56,420 nt of DNA from Ruegeria sp. HKCCD8929 (GCF_013031405.1 NZ_WPZY01000023.1:1-56420), one strand, 5' to 3'. Counted from the first letter of the stretch, positions 40,588 to 50,418 are shown. Notes: a model not told the origin generated them from the letters alone. Numbers and translations are program-made.

Positions 40588-42492
40588 ATGCGTAAGTTTA
40601 GCTGGCTGAAAGCCATCCCTTTCGTCCTCACAGCTTCTCCGATTGCGGCGCAAGAGGTTATTCCGGTGCCCCCCGAAAGCGCCGGATATTCGCCGTATCT
40701 CGAACAGGATTTTCCCAATCAGGTGCTGTTCGGCGACACCCATCTACACACGGCCTATTCGGCGGATGCAGGGCTGGTTCTTGCCACACTGTCCCCGGAT
40801 GACGCCTATCGGTTCGCCCAGGGCGAGGCCGTCACCTCGTCACTGGGCATACCCGCACGCCTTGAGCGTCCACTCGACTGGCTGGTGGTAACGGACCATG
40901 CCGAAAACCTCGGTCTGCCCGTCGCGCTGACCTCAGGCGATGCCGTTATGCAGGCCAATGACTGGAGCCGCTCGATCAGCGAGACGTTCGCCCCCCGGAC
41001 GATGGATGCCCTGCGTGATGCCTATGGGATCTGGTTCAACGAGGTGAATACACCCGGTGCGGCGGACCCGATGGCAGACACCGGTCTGATGGAGAGCTAT
41101 TGGGCCAAAACAACCGAAGCCGCCGAACGCCACAACCAGCCCGGCGCGTTCACCACTTTCATAGGGTTTGAATGGACCACCGCTCCGAATGGCAACAACC
41201 TGCATCGAAATGTCATTTTCCGGGACGGTAAGGACAAGGCTGATCAGGTGGTGCCCTTGTCCGCATACGACACGGAGGACCCGGAAAAGCTGTGGGACTG
41301 GCTGCAAGCCTATGAAGACACGACCGGCGGGCAGGTTCTAGCCCTTGCCCACAACGGCAACCTGTCCAACGGGCTGATGTTTGATGACGTCACGCTTTCA
41401 GGCGCACCGCTCAGCGCGGATTACGCCACGCGCCGCCAGCGGTGGGAGCCTATCTATGAGGTGACCCAGATGAAAGGTGACGGAGAGGCGCACCCGTTGC
41501 TGTCTCCCGAGGATGAGTTTGCGGATTTCGAAACCTGGGACAAGGGCAGCTTTGGACCGCAGCTCAAGACCCCCGACATGCTGCCGCGCGAATATGCGCG
41601 CGAGGCTCTGAAACGCGGCCTCGCCTATCGGCGCGATCTGGGGGTAAATCCATTCAAATTCGGCCTGGTAGGATCGACCGACAGCCATACGGGCCTGTCG
41701 ACGTCGACCGAAGACAATTTCTTTGGCAAGGTCTCGGCGTTGGAGCCGACCAATGATCCCGTGCGCATGGACGAGGCGATCACCGGAGCGCTGACGCCAG
41801 ACGATCCTTCGGACGACATAACCGCGGCCTATAGCTCTGCATCGGGCCTGGCTGCGGTCTGGGCACGTGAGAACACGCGAGAGGCGATCTGGGACGCGAT
41901 GAAACGGCGTGAGGTCTATGCCACCACAGGAACGCGGCTGCGGGTCCGGGTCTTTGCGGGCTATGACTTTGTCGAGGGCGATCTGGCCCGACCGGATTTT
42001 GCGACGCATGGCTATGCCGCCGGTGTCCCGATGGGTGGCGACCTGGCCGCCGCGCAGGACGGTGCCGCCCCGGCCTTGCTGATCCGCGCCCTGCGCGACC
42101 CGGACGGCGCCAATCTGGACCGGGTGCAGGTGATCAAGGGATGGCTGGATGCTGAAGGTGAGACCCATGAGGCAATCCATGACGTCGCCTGCTCAGACAA
42201 TCGTGGCACCACGGCCAACAACCGCTGTGACAAACCGGTCGGCAACACGGTCGATGGTGACAACGCCACCTATACCAATGCAATCGGCGCACCGATGCTG
42301 GAGGCTTATTGGCAGGACCCGGAATTCGATCCGGACCAAAGCGCCTTTTATTATGTGCGCGTGATCGAGATCCCGACGCCTCGCTGGACCACCTATGACG
42401 CCAAGATATTTGGCGTGGACGTTCCGGACGACATTCCGGTCGCGGTTCAGGATCGCGCCTATACCTCGCCGATCTGGTACACACCGGGCTAG
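40588..42492 (+). CDS. DUF3604 protein, predicted secreted metal-dependent hydrolase (copy 2)
   Basis: This 634-residue paralogue of the divergent gene has a signal peptide (FSWLKAIPFVLTASPIAAQ). The same PHP-like motif set is present: LFGDTHLHTAYSADAGL, LVVTDHAENLG, LAHNGNLSNGLMF, GLVGSTDSHTGLST and WARENTREAIWDAMKRREV, the last also close to copy 1. Conservation is high across the whole length. It is followed 58 nt later by a parvulin-like gene and then a HupE gene on the same strand. GGAGG lies 7 nt before the ATG. Substrate unknown; a phosphoester or sulfated/glycosylated substrate is conceivable from the neighbours. Confidence 0.87.
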   Translation: MRKFSWLKAIPFVLTASPIAAQEVIPVPPESAGYSPYLEQDFPNQVLFGDTHLHTAYSADAGLVLATLSPDDAYRFAQGEAVTSSLGIPARLERPLDWLVVTDHAENLGLPVALTSGDAVMQANDWSRSISETFAPRTMDALRDAYGIWFNEVNTPGAADPMADTGLMESYWAKTTEAAERHNQPGAFTTFIGFEWTTAPNGNNLHRNVIFRDGKDKADQVVPLSAYDTEDPEKLWDWLQAYEDTTGGQVLALAHNGNLSNGLMFDDVTLSGAPLSADYATRRQRWEPIYEVTQMKGDGEAHPLLSPEDEFADFETWDKGSFGPQLKTPDMLPREYAREALKRGLAYRRDLGVNPFKFGLVGSTDSHTGLSTSTEDNFFGKVSALEPTNDPVRMDEAITGALTPDDPSDDITAAYSSASGLAAVWARENTREAIWDAMKRREVYATTGTRLRVRVFAGYDFVEGDLARPDFATHGYAAGVPMGGDLAAAQDGAAPALLIRALRDPDGANLDRVQVIKGWLDAEGETHEAIHDVACSDNRGTTANNRCDKPVGNTVDGDNATYTNAIGAPMLEAYWQDPEFDPDQSAFYYVRVIEIPTPRWTTYDAKIFGVDVPDDIPVAVQDRAYTSPIWYTPG

Positions 42493-42550
42493 GCCTATCG
42501 GGCAGGCGTTTCCGCGCCTGTCCGCCATTCAATTCCAAACGCGGTCCGGC

Positions 42551-43393
42551 ATGTCCTTTCTCAAAGAGCCCTTGCTCCACTTTTTCCTTCTGGGCATCGC
42601 GGTATTCGCCTGGTTCAGCTATCTGAACCCTGCGCCCGCCGTGCCTGACAGCACAGACAGGATCATCGTCGACGATCAGGACATTGACCGATTGATCGAT
42701 CAGTTTCAATCGACCTGGCAACGCCGGCCCACGCCTAAGGAACTGGACGGGCTGCAAGACGCTTTTCTGCGTCAAGAGGTTCTGGTACGCGAGGCTCGGG
42801 CCCTAGGATTGGACCGCGGCGACAGCGTGGTGCGTAACCGGCTAGCCCAGAAGATGGAGTTTCTGACTCTGTCGCTGGCCCAATCCACTGAACCGGATGA
42901 CTCAGTTCTCCAGGCGCATCTGGCCGAGAACAGCGCGCGGTTCATGCGGCCCGGCCGGGTGGCGTTCCAACAGGTGGGGCTGGGGCCAACCCCCGATCCG
43001 GCGCAGATCGACGCAATGCTTACCGCGCTGAACGGCGGCACCAACGCCGCGCAATTCGCCAGCGCAAGCCTCTTGCCTTCTGCGCAGCCGCTCAGCACAG
43101 CAAGGCAGGTTGATGCCACCTTTGGCCGCGGGTTCTTTGCTGCCCTTGAGGAGCTGCCCAAAGGCACGTGGGCCGGACCGGTTCCCTCCAGCTTCGGCTT
43201 TCACATTGTCCGTATCGACACAACCGAACCCGCCCTCCTGCCACCCTTTGACCAGATCCGCGATGACGTCCTGTTCGATTGGCGTCGCGATCTGAAGTCC
43301 GAGCTTTCCGAAGCTCAGTTTGACGCGCTGAAATCGAAATATGACGTCTCTACCCCGTCGGCGGATGATGTAGCGGCGAGGATCGGCCAGTGA
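42551..43393 (+). CDS. Parvulin-like peptidyl-prolyl isomerase, membrane-anchored
   Basis: The 280-residue protein has one N-terminal membrane helix (LLHFFLLGIAVFAWFSYL) and a periplasmic body with SurA/PpiC-like features, ending in FGRGFFAALEELPKGTW and SSFGFHIVRIDTTEP, the parvulin substrate-binding end. The preceding helical region (RRPTPKELDGLQDAFLRQEVLVREA) is chaperone-like. It probably folds an exported partner such as the adjacent DUF3604 or HupE protein. Start at 42551 follows the DUF3604 stop; the longer frame upstream only overlaps that gene. Confidence 0.82.
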   Translation: MSFLKEPLLHFFLLGIAVFAWFSYLNPAPAVPDSTDRIIVDDQDIDRLIDQFQSTWQRRPTPKELDGLQDAFLRQEVLVREARALGLDRGDSVVRNRLAQKMEFLTLSLAQSTEPDDSVLQAHLAENSARFMRPGRVAFQQVGLGPTPDPAQIDAMLTALNGGTNAAQFASASLLPSAQPLSTARQVDATFGRGFFAALEELPKGTWAGPVPSSFGFHIVRIDTTEPALLPPFDQIRDDVLFDWRRDLKSELSEAQFDALKSKYDVSTPSADDVAARIGQ

Positions 43394-44397
43394 TCAAACG
43401 GCTCCTGCTGACATTGCTGCTGGTATTGCTTCCCGGCGTCGGAGCGTTCGGTCACGCACTGGAACCCGGTTTTGTGGATATGCGGCAGCTGAACCCGGAC
43501 ACGTGGCAGGTTTTCTGGCGCAAACCCGACGTCGCAGGCAGGCCGAAGAACATCGAGCTACAGCTTCCGCCAACCTGCACCCCGATGACCGGACCGGGGT
43601 CGAGATTTGACGGCTCTGCCTGGATCGCCGCGTGGGTTTCGGATTGCCCCGAAGGACTGGAGGGGAAAACGGTTTCCATATCGGGGCTGCCTGCGCAGCG
43701 CACAGATGTTCTGTTGCGGATCGAGGCGCTCGACGGCGCGACCTCCACAATCCGTCTGACTCCGGATCAGGCCGAATATGCTGTTCCGGCTCAACCCAGC
43801 ACTCTAAGCGTGTTTGGCAGTTATCTGGCACTGGGATTTGAGCACATCCTCGAAGGGTGGGACCACCTGCTGTTTGTGTTTGCCCTGTTGCTGCTGATCC
43901 GGAATTTCTGGCGCCTGGTCGGTGCGATCACGGCGTTTACGGTTGCCCATTCCATCACGCTGGCGCTGGCGGCGCTGGGGCATATCTCCGTGCCCGGCCC
44001 GCCAGTCGAGGCCGTCATTGCGCTATCCATTGTGTTTCTTGCCGTCGAAACGCTCAAGTCCCGCTCGGGGCAGGAACGCTTATCCGAGCGCTTTCCCTGG
44101 CTGATCGCCTTTGCCTTCGGGTTGCTGCATGGTTTGGGGTTTGCCGGCGCGCTGCGTGAGATCGGCTTGCCAGAGCAAGATATCGTGATAGCGTTGCTCG
44201 CGTTCAATCTGGGGGTCGAGGCCGGGCAGCTTGCCTTTGTTGGCTGCGTTTTAATGGCTGCCCTGCTGCTGCGTGCCGCGTCACCGCGGGCTCTGGCGCA
44301 GTGGCGTGCACCCGGCAGTTTGGCGGGGACGACCGTCAGCTATGGCATCGGCGCAGTCGCAACCTTCTGGGTCGTCGAACGGATCATGTCGTTCTGA
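43390..44397 (+). CDS. HupE/UreJ-family membrane protein
   Basis: This 335-residue protein has a signal peptide, an extracytoplasmic N-terminal domain (about 25-140) and a C-terminal six- or seven-helix HupE/UreJ_2 domain. Signature histidine-rich segments are FEHILEGWDHLLFVFALLLL, TVAHSITLALAALG and GLLHGLGFAGAL. Related domains transport nickel or other metal ions, but this long form is uncharacterised. The GTG start overlaps the PPIase stop (GTGA), so the two are coupled. It converges with the outer-membrane protein gene 24 nt away. Confidence 0.82.
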   Translation: MIKRLLLTLLLVLLPGVGAFGHALEPGFVDMRQLNPDTWQVFWRKPDVAGRPKNIELQLPPTCTPMTGPGSRFDGSAWIAAWVSDCPEGLEGKTVSISGLPAQRTDVLLRIEALDGATSTIRLTPDQAEYAVPAQPSTLSVFGSYLALGFEHILEGWDHLLFVFALLLLIRNFWRLVGAITAFTVAHSITLALAALGHISVPGPPVEAVIALSIVFLAVETLKSRSGQERLSERFPWLIAFAFGLLHGLGFAGALREIGLPEQDIVIALLAFNLGVEAGQLAFVGCVLMAALLLRAASPRALAQWRAPGSLAGTTVSYGIGAVATFWVVERIMSF

Positions 44398-44421
44398 GGC
44401 GGATGGCACCAGCGCGAACCA

Positions 44422-45177
44422 CTATTTCGGCACCAGTAGCTTCGCCGTCAGGCCAATCGTATCCCGGGGACCTGTACCCCGATCATAGAAATCACGCTCG
44501 TAACTCAGCTGCCACTGCACAGGCAAGCGACCCGGTTGCGTCAGCTTGGACAGTTTGATCCCCACCGGCAGGGCGGTGAATTCGCTGCGCTCCCAGTCAT
44601 AAACAAAGGTCATTTCCGACGTTCCAACCGACCATCCGGACCCAAGCTCGACGTTCAGGATCGGCTGCAATGTGGACAGGTTTACATCCGGGCGCGCGTC
44701 GTCGCCCGCCACCGTGAAGATGTTCTGATTAAAAAGTCCGAACAGCCCCCAGTCGGTCTGCGCCACGAAGCCGGCGGCAGGACCCAACCCCCATTTCTCG
44801 GCGCTCAGGCCATCGGTGCCCGTGGGCAGCAAAGCAACGGCTCCGACGCCAAAACGCCCCCACTCACGATCAAAGGTCGTCAGGTTGAACAGCGTGGTAT
44901 CCGCAAAGCCTGTTTGGCCGCCAGAGTTGTGCGTGACATAGGGCAGTGTCAGGCGCGCAATATGGTTGGTTGACCCCAGTTCAAAGGGGATCGCGGCGCG
45001 GAACTGTAGCAAGTTCTGCGACCCGGACCTGTTGTGCAAACTCGGCGCGTAGAAATTCTGCAACTGAAATGCCATCAGCGAGGCGGTCGGGTCGCTCGCT
45101 TCGCTTTCCAACGATTGTTCGGCCAGAACTGGGGTCGCAATCAGAGCTGCCCAAAGTGCACCTAAACGCGTCAACAC
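44422..45177 (-). CDS. Outer-membrane beta-barrel protein (phenol MetA-type)
   Basis: The 251-residue protein has a signal peptide (LGALWAALIATPVLAEQ). Alternating amphipathic strands follow, such as NLLQFRAAIPFELGSTNHIARLTLPY and QPILNVELGSGWSVGTSEMTFVYDW, and it ends WQLSYERDFYDRGTGPRDTIGLTAKLLVPK. This fits the MetA-pathway family of outer-membrane channels. The start appears to be GTG (45175-45177). It may form an outer-membrane pore for the substrate or electron acceptor of this cluster. Its partners are not certain. Confidence 0.7.
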   Translation of the reverse strand: MLTRLGALWAALIATPVLAEQSLESEASDPTASLMAFQLQNFYAPSLHNRSGSQNLLQFRAAIPFELGSTNHIARLTLPYVTHNSGGQTGFADTTLFNLTTFDREWGRFGVGAVALLPTGTDGLSAEKWGLGPAAGFVAQTDWGLFGLFNQNIFTVAGDDARPDVNLSTLQPILNVELGSGWSVGTSEMTFVYDWERSEFTALPVGIKLSKLTQPGRLPVQWQLSYERDFYDRGTGPRDTIGLTAKLLVPK

Positions 45178-45529
45178 AGCGGCTCGCTTTTTCTTCGGGC
45201 GTGTTCTCTGCCTATCGTGGCACAGACAGACCCCGGTCCAGTTACATCACACGCACAGAGCGAACTTCATCCAATGTCGGGAATGGACCTCTTGCGCCGT
45301 AGTCGCCCAATGCGTCGTTTGATTCATTAAACACTTCCCATGGTTGAATCGCAATTGAACTCCATTGAAAGACCTGTAATGCAGGTGATGGCTCGGAAAC
45401 GTTATTCGGGTGTGCTGCTGCTTTGTCCCGATGCGTAAGGGCGCTGCTGCGATTGAGACCTGAAGCCATCAAAATACTCGCACTGCCGCGCAGGATACGC
45501 AAAACTCGCAAAAATGAAACGCGAGAGAC
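45178..45529. other. Spacer without a recognisable gene
   Basis: These 352 bases between the outer-membrane protein gene and the broken cytochrome gene contain only short unsupported frames. The promoter of the outer-membrane protein is expected at its left end. No terminator hairpin or repeat was found. Confidence 0.5.
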
Positions 45530-47484
45530 TTATTCGGCTGGGTCCGCAACAGGTGGCAGCAAATCCACTTGCGCCCCGGTCAGTTCCGCAATCAGGTTTT
45601 GCAGACTCAGATCGCCCGGATTTGCGGTCAGCGCGGCGTCAATCAATGCGTGCATGGTGTCTTGCTGACCTGAAATCGCGGCAATGCGGATGCGCATGAT
45701 CCAGGCATCGACCAGCTTTGGATCCAGCTCAACCGCCTTTTCAAAGGCCCGCTCCGCTGCGGGCAGGTTGCGTGTGGTCGGGGCGAAGCCCCCCAGTTGC
45801 AGATGCGTTTCCGGAAAATCCAGACGTGCGGCCATTGCGTTTTGCCATTCCGCAAGGGCTTTTCGGAAAGACGCGGCGATCCTGTCCGGCATATGCGCAA
45901 TGGGCGCATTATAGAACCCGCGCGCAGCCGCGATCCGCACGTTGCGTGCGGGATCATCGAGAAGCGGCAGCATCTTTTGCACACGCTGATGGCCGGGCAG
46001 GCTGCGCATGGCCTCGACCGCTGCGGTGCGCAGAGTGGCGTCAGGGGAGGCCGCCAGGTCCGCGACCCGGTCGATGGTGGCCGGGTCAGCAGTCTGGCCA
46101 ATCAGCCAGATGGCCGTCGCACGGACCAGCATCGGGGCTTGATCGTCATGGGCGAGTTCCACAAGATCGTCCGACGCCAGGCGCGGATTGAGTTCGGCGC
46201 GCGCCAAAATCTGTCCGAAATGCACACCGGGCTGCGCACGGTCCGGAAACCAGTCACGTATCCGCGCGGCGGCCCATTCCGGGTTTTGGTCGGTGTGGCA
46301 GGTGGTGCATGCATCAGGCGCCCCCGTTGCCTCGGTCAGATCGGGGCGCGGAATGCGGATGGAATGATCGGCGCGCCAGTCATTTCCCATATAGACCCGC
46401 TCGGGCATGTGGCAGGATTTGCATTGCCCACCGGGGCTGCCCTCAGGGTGGTGGTGATGCGCGGGGCTGTCGAACTCGCCCAGCGGCAAGCTGGGGAACC
46501 GGGGATTTCCGGCCGGGTTGTGGCATTGAGTGCAGACCGCGTTGCCCTCGGCCATCATTTGGGCAGAGTGCGCATCGTGACAATCGGAACATGTCACACC
46601 CTTGGCGTACATCTTAGATTGCAGGAACGAGCCCTAGACATAGACCTCATCCCGGATTTGCCCGTCCGGGTAGTACGATCCGGGTCGCAACAGCGACAGA
46701 TTATAGGCGTCGTGATATGGCGTTCCAGGTTCGGGACTGTGGTCAAAAAAGGCTTCGCGGCGCGAATGGCATCCGGCGCATTGCTGGATCAGGCCCTCGG
46801 GCGTAGAAAGATCGGCCGGAAATCCGGAATTGGCGATGCGGGCCGCCTCCCCGTCGCCTCGGGTCCATTCGACATGTCCGGCACCGGGACCATGGCAGGC
46901 CTCGCATCCGACTCCGATTTCGGACTGCGTGGACCGATAGGTCTCGGTATCAGGATCATAGCCTGCGTCATACCCGGTGGCATGACAGACGGCGCAACGC
47001 CCGTTCCAGTTCTTGTAGGGCCCGGTCCAGTGGAGACCATCCGATGGCGGCACGTTCTGGTCCGGATACAGGTGGAACCACGCCTTTCGCTCGGTATCCC
47101 AAACCACGTCAAAGCTCTGCAGGCGACCCGGCGCGGTCTCGATCAGGTATTGCTGCAGAGGTTCGACGCCAATGACCGAATGCACCGGATAGTCGGTCTT
47201 CGCGCCGTCGCGTTCGGTCACGGTGGCATAGCGGGTGCCGTCCAGGCCAATGCGAAAGCGCGCGCGCGTGTCACCAAGCACAAATTCCGTGCCGTCGAAA
47301 TCGGCCAGAACGTTGTCGGCCGTGGCCTCTGTCCAGGCTTTGGCATGATGCGAGCCCCTCCACGCGTCGGTTTCGACCTTGTGGCAGTCCGCAAAAACCC
47401 GGAACCCACATAGCCCGCAAGCTGGGCCGCTGCCGTGGTGGCGAGGCTTGCGAGGGCAAGCGTGGCGATCATGAGCAGGCGCAT
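45530..47484 (-). pseudogene. Octahaem c-type cytochrome with HEAT/TPR tail, disrupted by frameshift and amber codon
   Basis: The gene begins at 47484 with a signal peptide (MRLLMIATLALASLATTAAAQ) and GYVGS. A frameshift at the T-run (plus-strand A-run 47393-47397) then moves translation out of frame. The correct frame resumes as FADCHKVETDAWRGSHHAK, lacking the first haem cysteine. Three CxxCH sites follow (CAVCH, CEACH, CAGCH) before an in-frame TAG (minus-strand codon at 46634-46636) within DEVYV-stop-GSFLQSKMYAKG. Four more follow (CSDCH, CTQCH, CKSCH, CTTCH), then HEAT- and TPR-like helices. Read through, it would encode about 650 residues and eight haems. Either a genuine pseudogene or two sequencing errors. 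Confidence 0.85.
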
Positions 47485-47500
47485 TGCGGTCCTTTGCTGG

Positions 47501-48844
47501 TCAGGTTGCGCGAGTTGGGTTCAGTGGCGGCAGCGTGTGCGACGCGGTTCTGGAGCTTTTGCTGCGGCGGGCGGCAGACAAGGTTTTCTCAAGTGCCGCC
47601 CATACGGCATTGGCATCGGCTTTGTCACGGCTATAAGCGGCGGCCCCGATCCCGGTCAGGGCCTGCTGCAGATCGGTCCGGGAGCGGGGATCCGACCCCG
47701 ACACCATGACCGCCCATTGATCCAGCGCCCCGTAAAGATGAGCCAGATCGCGGGCTTTCACCACCTTCATGAGCGCGCGAAAAAGGCTTGCTTCTGTCGC
47801 GGGCGCGGATACTTTGTTGCTCTGCCGGAGAAACAGCCGCCGGACGGACCAGAGCAGAACCAGCAGGATCAGGAGCGCAGCAACTCCGATGAACACCAGA
47901 TACCGCTTGTCCCCGGTGTTCGGCAGGATCGGCCCTTTGACAGCGTAAGGCACGACCTCGGCGGTGGCGGTTTCCACCTGACCGGTTTCCAGATTGAGCC
48001 AGTCGATGGCAACAGCAGGCAAGCTGCCTGTCACACCGCTTTCCGCCACATAGACCATGCGTTCGACACGGGTGCCAGTGATCTGCCCCCATTCATCCCG
48101 ATCGGAGACGGTCGGGCTGTCGGGATAGGTGGCTAGGCCCGGAATCTCGCCCGTGGGCATCAGCTCGGGCAGCAAAATTGCACTGGCGCCAGTTATCTCT
48201 GCCGTCAGCGTGCGGCTGAGGCTGTCACCGGGCTGCAACGCGTCGGCGTCCCCCTCAATCGCCTGCGTCAGCGACAGCGCCCGGGCCGCGATGAAGGGAT
48301 CAAGCCCCGCGGCACCCTCCGGCACCGTCGCGGTAAAGCTCTGCGCGGCAACCGTGACGGTGGTTTCGACCGGGGCGTTGGTTTCCGGATCAGCCCAGGT
48401 CAGCTGTATGTCCATTGACGGAACCTCAAAGCGCCCGGGCACCAGAGGCGTGATCCTGTATCGTTTTGTGATGCCAGACCAACTGTCTCCACCAATGATC
48501 TCGGTGACCGGGCCCGATCCGCTTTCGGGTGAGTCGATCTTAAGGTTGGGTTGATCAAACGCCGGGATGACTGGCGGATTGGGCATGTAGGTCGGCACCA
48601 ACAGCGTCAGGCGCAGGTCCAGCGCCTGCCCCGGAACGACGTCAGTCTCTGACAGCTCGGCGCGCAGAACTGGTTCATCGGGTGTTGCAGTTTGCGTCTC
48701 CTCGCCGGCGGTTTCGGCCTGTGCCTTATCCTCTTCGGCCTTGATTTCGGCGTTGGACCTGAAGCCGGGAAACAGCTCTTGCGCCGCGCTGGCCAGCGGC
48801 AGGGTCCCGGTGAACAGAGCCGCAAAGAGCCACATCCTACTCAT
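47501..48844 (-). CDS. batD: BatD-like membrane protein
   Basis: The 447-residue protein has a signal peptide, an extracytoplasmic region of immunoglobulin-like strands characteristic of BatD (VLRAELSETDVVPGQALDLRLTLLVP; PGRFEVPSMDIQLTW) and a single C-terminal helix (YLVFIGVAALLILLVLLW), followed by a cytoplasmic tail. It is the last intact gene of the MoxR-Bat operon and overlaps the BatB/BatC gene by 8 nt. In other bacteria Bat proteins are linked to envelope stress resistance; the exact job here is unknown. Confidence 0.82.
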   Translation of the reverse strand: MSRMWLFAALFTGTLPLASAAQELFPGFRSNAEIKAEEDKAQAETAGEETQTATPDEPVLRAELSETDVVPGQALDLRLTLLVPTYMPNPPVIPAFDQPNLKIDSPESGSGPVTEIIGGDSWSGITKRYRITPLVPGRFEVPSMDIQLTWADPETNAPVETTVTVAAQSFTATVPEGAAGLDPFIAARALSLTQAIEGDADALQPGDSLSRTLTAEITGASAILLPELMPTGEIPGLATYPDSPTVSDRDEWGQITGTRVERMVYVAESGVTGSLPAVAIDWLNLETGQVETATAEVVPYAVKGPILPNTGDKRYLVFIGVAALLILLVLLWSVRRLFLRQSNKVSAPATEASLFRALMKVVKARDLAHLYGALDQWAVMVSGSDPRSRTDLQQALTGIGAAAYSRDKADANAVWAALEKTLSAARRSKSSRTASHTLPPLNPTRAT

Positions 48845-50384
48845 TGACTGCCCCCTGCCCTTCCCCAGCGGGTGCCTGCGCCGCTTCCAGCATGAACCGC
48901 ATTTTCAAGAACTCACCTGTCTCGGTGTCCACCGAGTTCATCCATTGCTCGGCACTTTGCAACCCTGCACCATCGGCGCCCTCCTGCGGCAGTTCAACCT
49001 GAAGCTCCTGTCCTTTGTTCTCTTCGTTATCATAGGTTACGTCATCGGGGCGCAATTCGGTCTGATCGCGAGTATCCTGCGCCTGTTGCGCCGCCTCAAT
49101 ATAGGCAACAACGCGCTTTGCGGTCTCAAGATTTTCCGCCGCACCAGGATAGTCCGGATCACGCGCCAGCGCCGTCTCGAACGAACGCACCCCGTCGCGG
49201 TAGGCATGGTTGCGGATATTGGCGAGGCCCTGCATCATGGCGGCCTGTGCGGTTTCGACACGTTCAAGGATCAGCGCCGACTCCTCGTACCGTCCCGCAC
49301 GATAAAGGGGCCAGCCCCGCCACAAAGGGTCGGTGAAAAGATCGGCGGCCCGGCTGTATTCCTTGCGGTCATAGGCGTGCTGGCCTTGCTGGTCAGGGGC
49401 CCAAAACCAATCCGCCACGCCCTCGGCGCGGGATTGGTCCGGCGTCCAGACCAGCATTACTGCCAAAGCAGCAGCCCATTGCATGGTCCAGCCCCGCCGG
49501 AACCACAGAAGCAGCAAGAGCACGACAGGCCATGCCAGCAGCGGACCACGGTCAAGCCATGGGTCATCGGAGTTCTCCAGCAGGTTCCGGCGGTAACTTG
49601 CGTTCAACGCGCGGTCCAGGCGGAGGATGTCGTCATCGTCCGGCCGCACGCCGATCACGCGTCCGCCAAGCGCATCCAGCCCGCGGTCACGGGTGCCCTC
49701 GGGCATTGTGGAAAGGACCGAAACCGGTATCGGAATGTCTTCGACAGTGGCAACATCCGCCGGATCAAGCGCATCCGCCACCAAAAGCAGCGCGCCACCG
49801 CCTTCGCCCTCCAACAAGTCCTGCGCGCGCTCCAGCGCCGGGGCAAGGCTTGCACCGTCCTTGGGCATGATCTCGGGCGACAGGCCTTCCAGATAGGGCA
49901 GGATGATCGAGGCGTCCTCGGTCATGGGCACAACCACATGGGCGCTGCCCGCATAAGCCAACAGAGCCGACCGCGCCCCGGCCCGCAGATCCAGAAAATC
50001 CCGGATCTTCTGCTTGCCGCGCTCAAGGCGGCTTGGGGCAAGGTCGGTGTTTTCCATCGACGCAGTGACCTTGAACACCACCACCACAGGCGCCGACTGC
50101 GCCACCAGCGGGTTGGGCTGGCGTGACCATGTCGGACCAGCCGCCGCCAGCACCGACAAGAGCAACGTGAGGACCACACCGTCGACGGGGCGGATGCGCC
50201 GCGCCTCGGGGTAGCCGACCTGTATCGCCGCCTGCAAATGCGGCGCGATGCCCTCGGTGCCTGTGGCCTTGCCGCGGTGGCGGCGGCGCGACAGCCACCA
50301 CAAGGCAAGAAGCACCGGCACCAGTAAAAGCCAACTGGGGCGCAGGAAATGAAACACCGACAGGGCCAGCCACAGGTCAGTCAT
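48837..50384 (-). CDS. batB: BatB-type VWA protein with TPR (BatC-like) C-terminus; degenerate metal site
   Basis: This 515-residue protein has two N-terminal membrane helices, a VWA domain (about 95-270), more helices (about 310-350) and a periplasmic TPR segment as in BatC (GVRSFETALARDPDYPGAAENLETAK). The metal-ion-dependent adhesion site, normally DxSxS, reads K105-V-T-A-S109 in VVVFKVTASMENTDLAPSRL, so the key aspartate is lost. ATG at 50382-50384 was chosen over a long upstream frame that overlaps batA. BatB and BatC are thus fused. It is 34 nt after batA. Confidence 0.82.
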   Translation of the reverse strand: MTDLWLALSVFHFLRPSWLLLVPVLLALWWLSRRRHRGKATGTEGIAPHLQAAIQVGYPEARRIRPVDGVVLTLLLSVLAAAGPTWSRQPNPLVAQSAPVVVVFKVTASMENTDLAPSRLERGKQKIRDFLDLRAGARSALLAYAGSAHVVVPMTEDASIILPYLEGLSPEIMPKDGASLAPALERAQDLLEGEGGGALLLVADALDPADVATVEDIPIPVSVLSTMPEGTRDRGLDALGGRVIGVRPDDDDILRLDRALNASYRRNLLENSDDPWLDRGPLLAWPVVLLLLLWFRRGWTMQWAAALAVMLVWTPDQSRAEGVADWFWAPDQQGQHAYDRKEYSRAADLFTDPLWRGWPLYRAGRYEESALILERVETAQAAMMQGLANIRNHAYRDGVRSFETALARDPDYPGAAENLETAKRVVAYIEAAQQAQDTRDQTELRPDDVTYDNEENKGQELQVELPQEGADGAGLQSAEQWMNSVDTETGEFLKMRFMLEAAQAPAGEGQGAVNE

Positions 50385-50418
50385 GCGCGCGCCCTCCGCC
50401 CGTGTCGGGCTCCAAGTA

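Noticed and set aside
45242..45511. An 89-codon minus-strand frame in the spacer
   Set aside because: No ribosome-binding site, no family and no coupling to neighbours; likely chance.
46634..46636. In-frame TAG in the cytochrome gene as a pyrrolysine or readthrough codon
   Set aside because: Pyrrolysine machinery is not expected in this lineage, no recoding structure was seen, and a second disruption (frameshift) exists upstream. A nonsense mutation or sequencing error is simpler.
45797..47413. A 538-codon open frame on the plus strand over the cytochrome gene
   Set aside because: It is opposite to the clear haem-motif coding frame and encodes an arginine/glycine-rich sequence with no domain. 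Such long shadows are common in GC-rich DNA. The same applies to plus-strand frames at 10056-11201, 25746-27155, 48741-50126 and 54878-56074.
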